The notes below the pieces were generated by a model. It did no database searches. It was not told the origin of the DNA and worked only from the letters and a program-made list of their open reading frames with translations. A stretch of DNA of 6,076 nt from the NCBI GenBank assembly GCA_001805765.1, contig MHGW01000003.1:1-6076 (forward strand), in the 5' to 3' direction. A program made the translations under genes and the position numbers. Each line of letters starts with the position of its first letter. Position 1 is the first letter of the stretch. Shown here piece by piece: positions 5,834 through 6,076 of this stretch. Source of the stretch: Omnitrophica WOR_2 bacterium RIFCSPLOWO2_01_FULL_41_12 (GTDB taxonomy: Bacteria > Omnitrophota > Gorgyraeia > Gygaellales > Profunditerraquicolaceae).

Positions 5834-6061
5834 CTAAATCTTGCGCAGCAGGCCCTTCTTGATGCATTTGGTGCAGACATATGCCTTTTGGGGCCGACCA
5901 TTTATTAAGATACGTATTTTTTTAAGATTAGGAAGGAAGCTGCGTTTAGTGGTGCGGACGATTTTTTTACCGGTGCCGCCTTTTTTCTTGGATAAACCCT
6001 TTCGGACTATTATTCTTCCAGTAAGCGCATGCTTGCCGCAGAGAGCGCATATTTTTAACAT
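5834..6061 (-). CDS. rpmB: 50S ribosomal protein bL28, four-cysteine type
   Basis: A structural protein of the large ribosomal subunit, 75 residues from the second of two adjacent ATG codons (start at 6061). That start is preferred over 6064 because the AAGGAG site then sits six rather than three bases away and because bL28 usually begins M-x-K-x-C (here MLKICALCGK). With the other start there is one extra methionine. The bL28 core is TTKRSFLPNLKKIRILINGR (residues 37-56), following a basic linker GLSKKKGGTGKK. Cysteine pairs Cys5/Cys8 near the N-terminus and Cys63/Cys66 (VCTKC) near the C-terminus mark the zinc-binding (C+) form of the protein. It stands alone on the minus strand with its promoter outside the window. 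Confidence 0.95.
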   Translation of the reverse strand: MLKICALCGKHALTGRIIVRKGLSKKKGGTGKKIVRTTKRSFLPNLKKIRILINGRPQKAYVCTKCIKKGLLRKI

Positions 6062-6067
6062 CATTTA

Positions 6068-6073
6068 CTCCTT
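6068..6073 (-). promoter_or_regulatory. Shine-Dalgarno site of rpmB
   Basis: On the minus strand AAGGAG is followed by TAA and then ATGATG. Spacing is three bases to the first ATG (6064) and six to the second (6061), favouring the second as the main start. Confidence 0.7.
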
Positions 6074-6076
6074 CTT

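Noticed and set aside
5930..5990. T-runs within the + strand opposite rpmB as a recJ terminator
   Set aside because: The GC-rich stretch before the T-run does not form a stem of more than about three pairs, and the T-runs are explained by lysine codons of bL28.

Overview
The window reads as a chromosomal housekeeping segment from a bacterium with moderate GC and dense, short-spaced genes. Protein styles (a bL28 of the four-cysteine type with a long basic linker, a DUF5679-like mini-protein, an AATCAAA-type tandem repeat inside a coding gene, GGCGGA-type intergenic palindromes) resemble uncultured candidate-phylum bacteria, with Omnitrophota as my best guess. That placement rests on remembered protein character, not on a search. 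No phage, CRISPR, transposase, tRNA or rRNA gene is visible.

Layout. 1-756 (+) is the 3' part of an M16-family zinc peptidase gene. Four bases later comes a CNNM/CorC-type membrane protein (761-1786, +) that ends right after its CBS pair and lacks the usual C-terminal CorC/HlyC domain. The 214-base gap 1787-2000 holds a long perfect-armed inverted repeat (1791-1855), a compact three-way-junction palindrome (1855-1936), a very good sigma70-type promoter (TTGACC-16-TATAAT, 1946-1973) and a strong Shine-Dalgarno site (1986-1993). That promoter heads a tight co-directional cluster: a 48-residue four-cysteine protein (2001-2147), the ribosome silencing factor rsfS (2167-2514, apparently with an AUA start), argS (2528-4165) and recJ (4140-5831, GTG start inside argS). 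On the opposite strand rpmB (bL28) converges on recJ with only two bases between the stop codons.

How they fit together: the cluster is mostly translation (RsfS restrains subunit joining, ArgS charges tRNA-Arg, bL28 is a 50S protein) with a DNA repair exonuclease appended. The small zinc-ribbon protein at the head of the operon is uncharacterised. Its place in front of rsfS hints at a translation-linked role, but that is inference.

I did not find a convincing new multi-gene system. The points most worth checking are the non-canonical rsfS start, the structured intergenic palindromes and their 13-base match to the end of the CNNM gene, and the 7-base tandem repeat inside argS.
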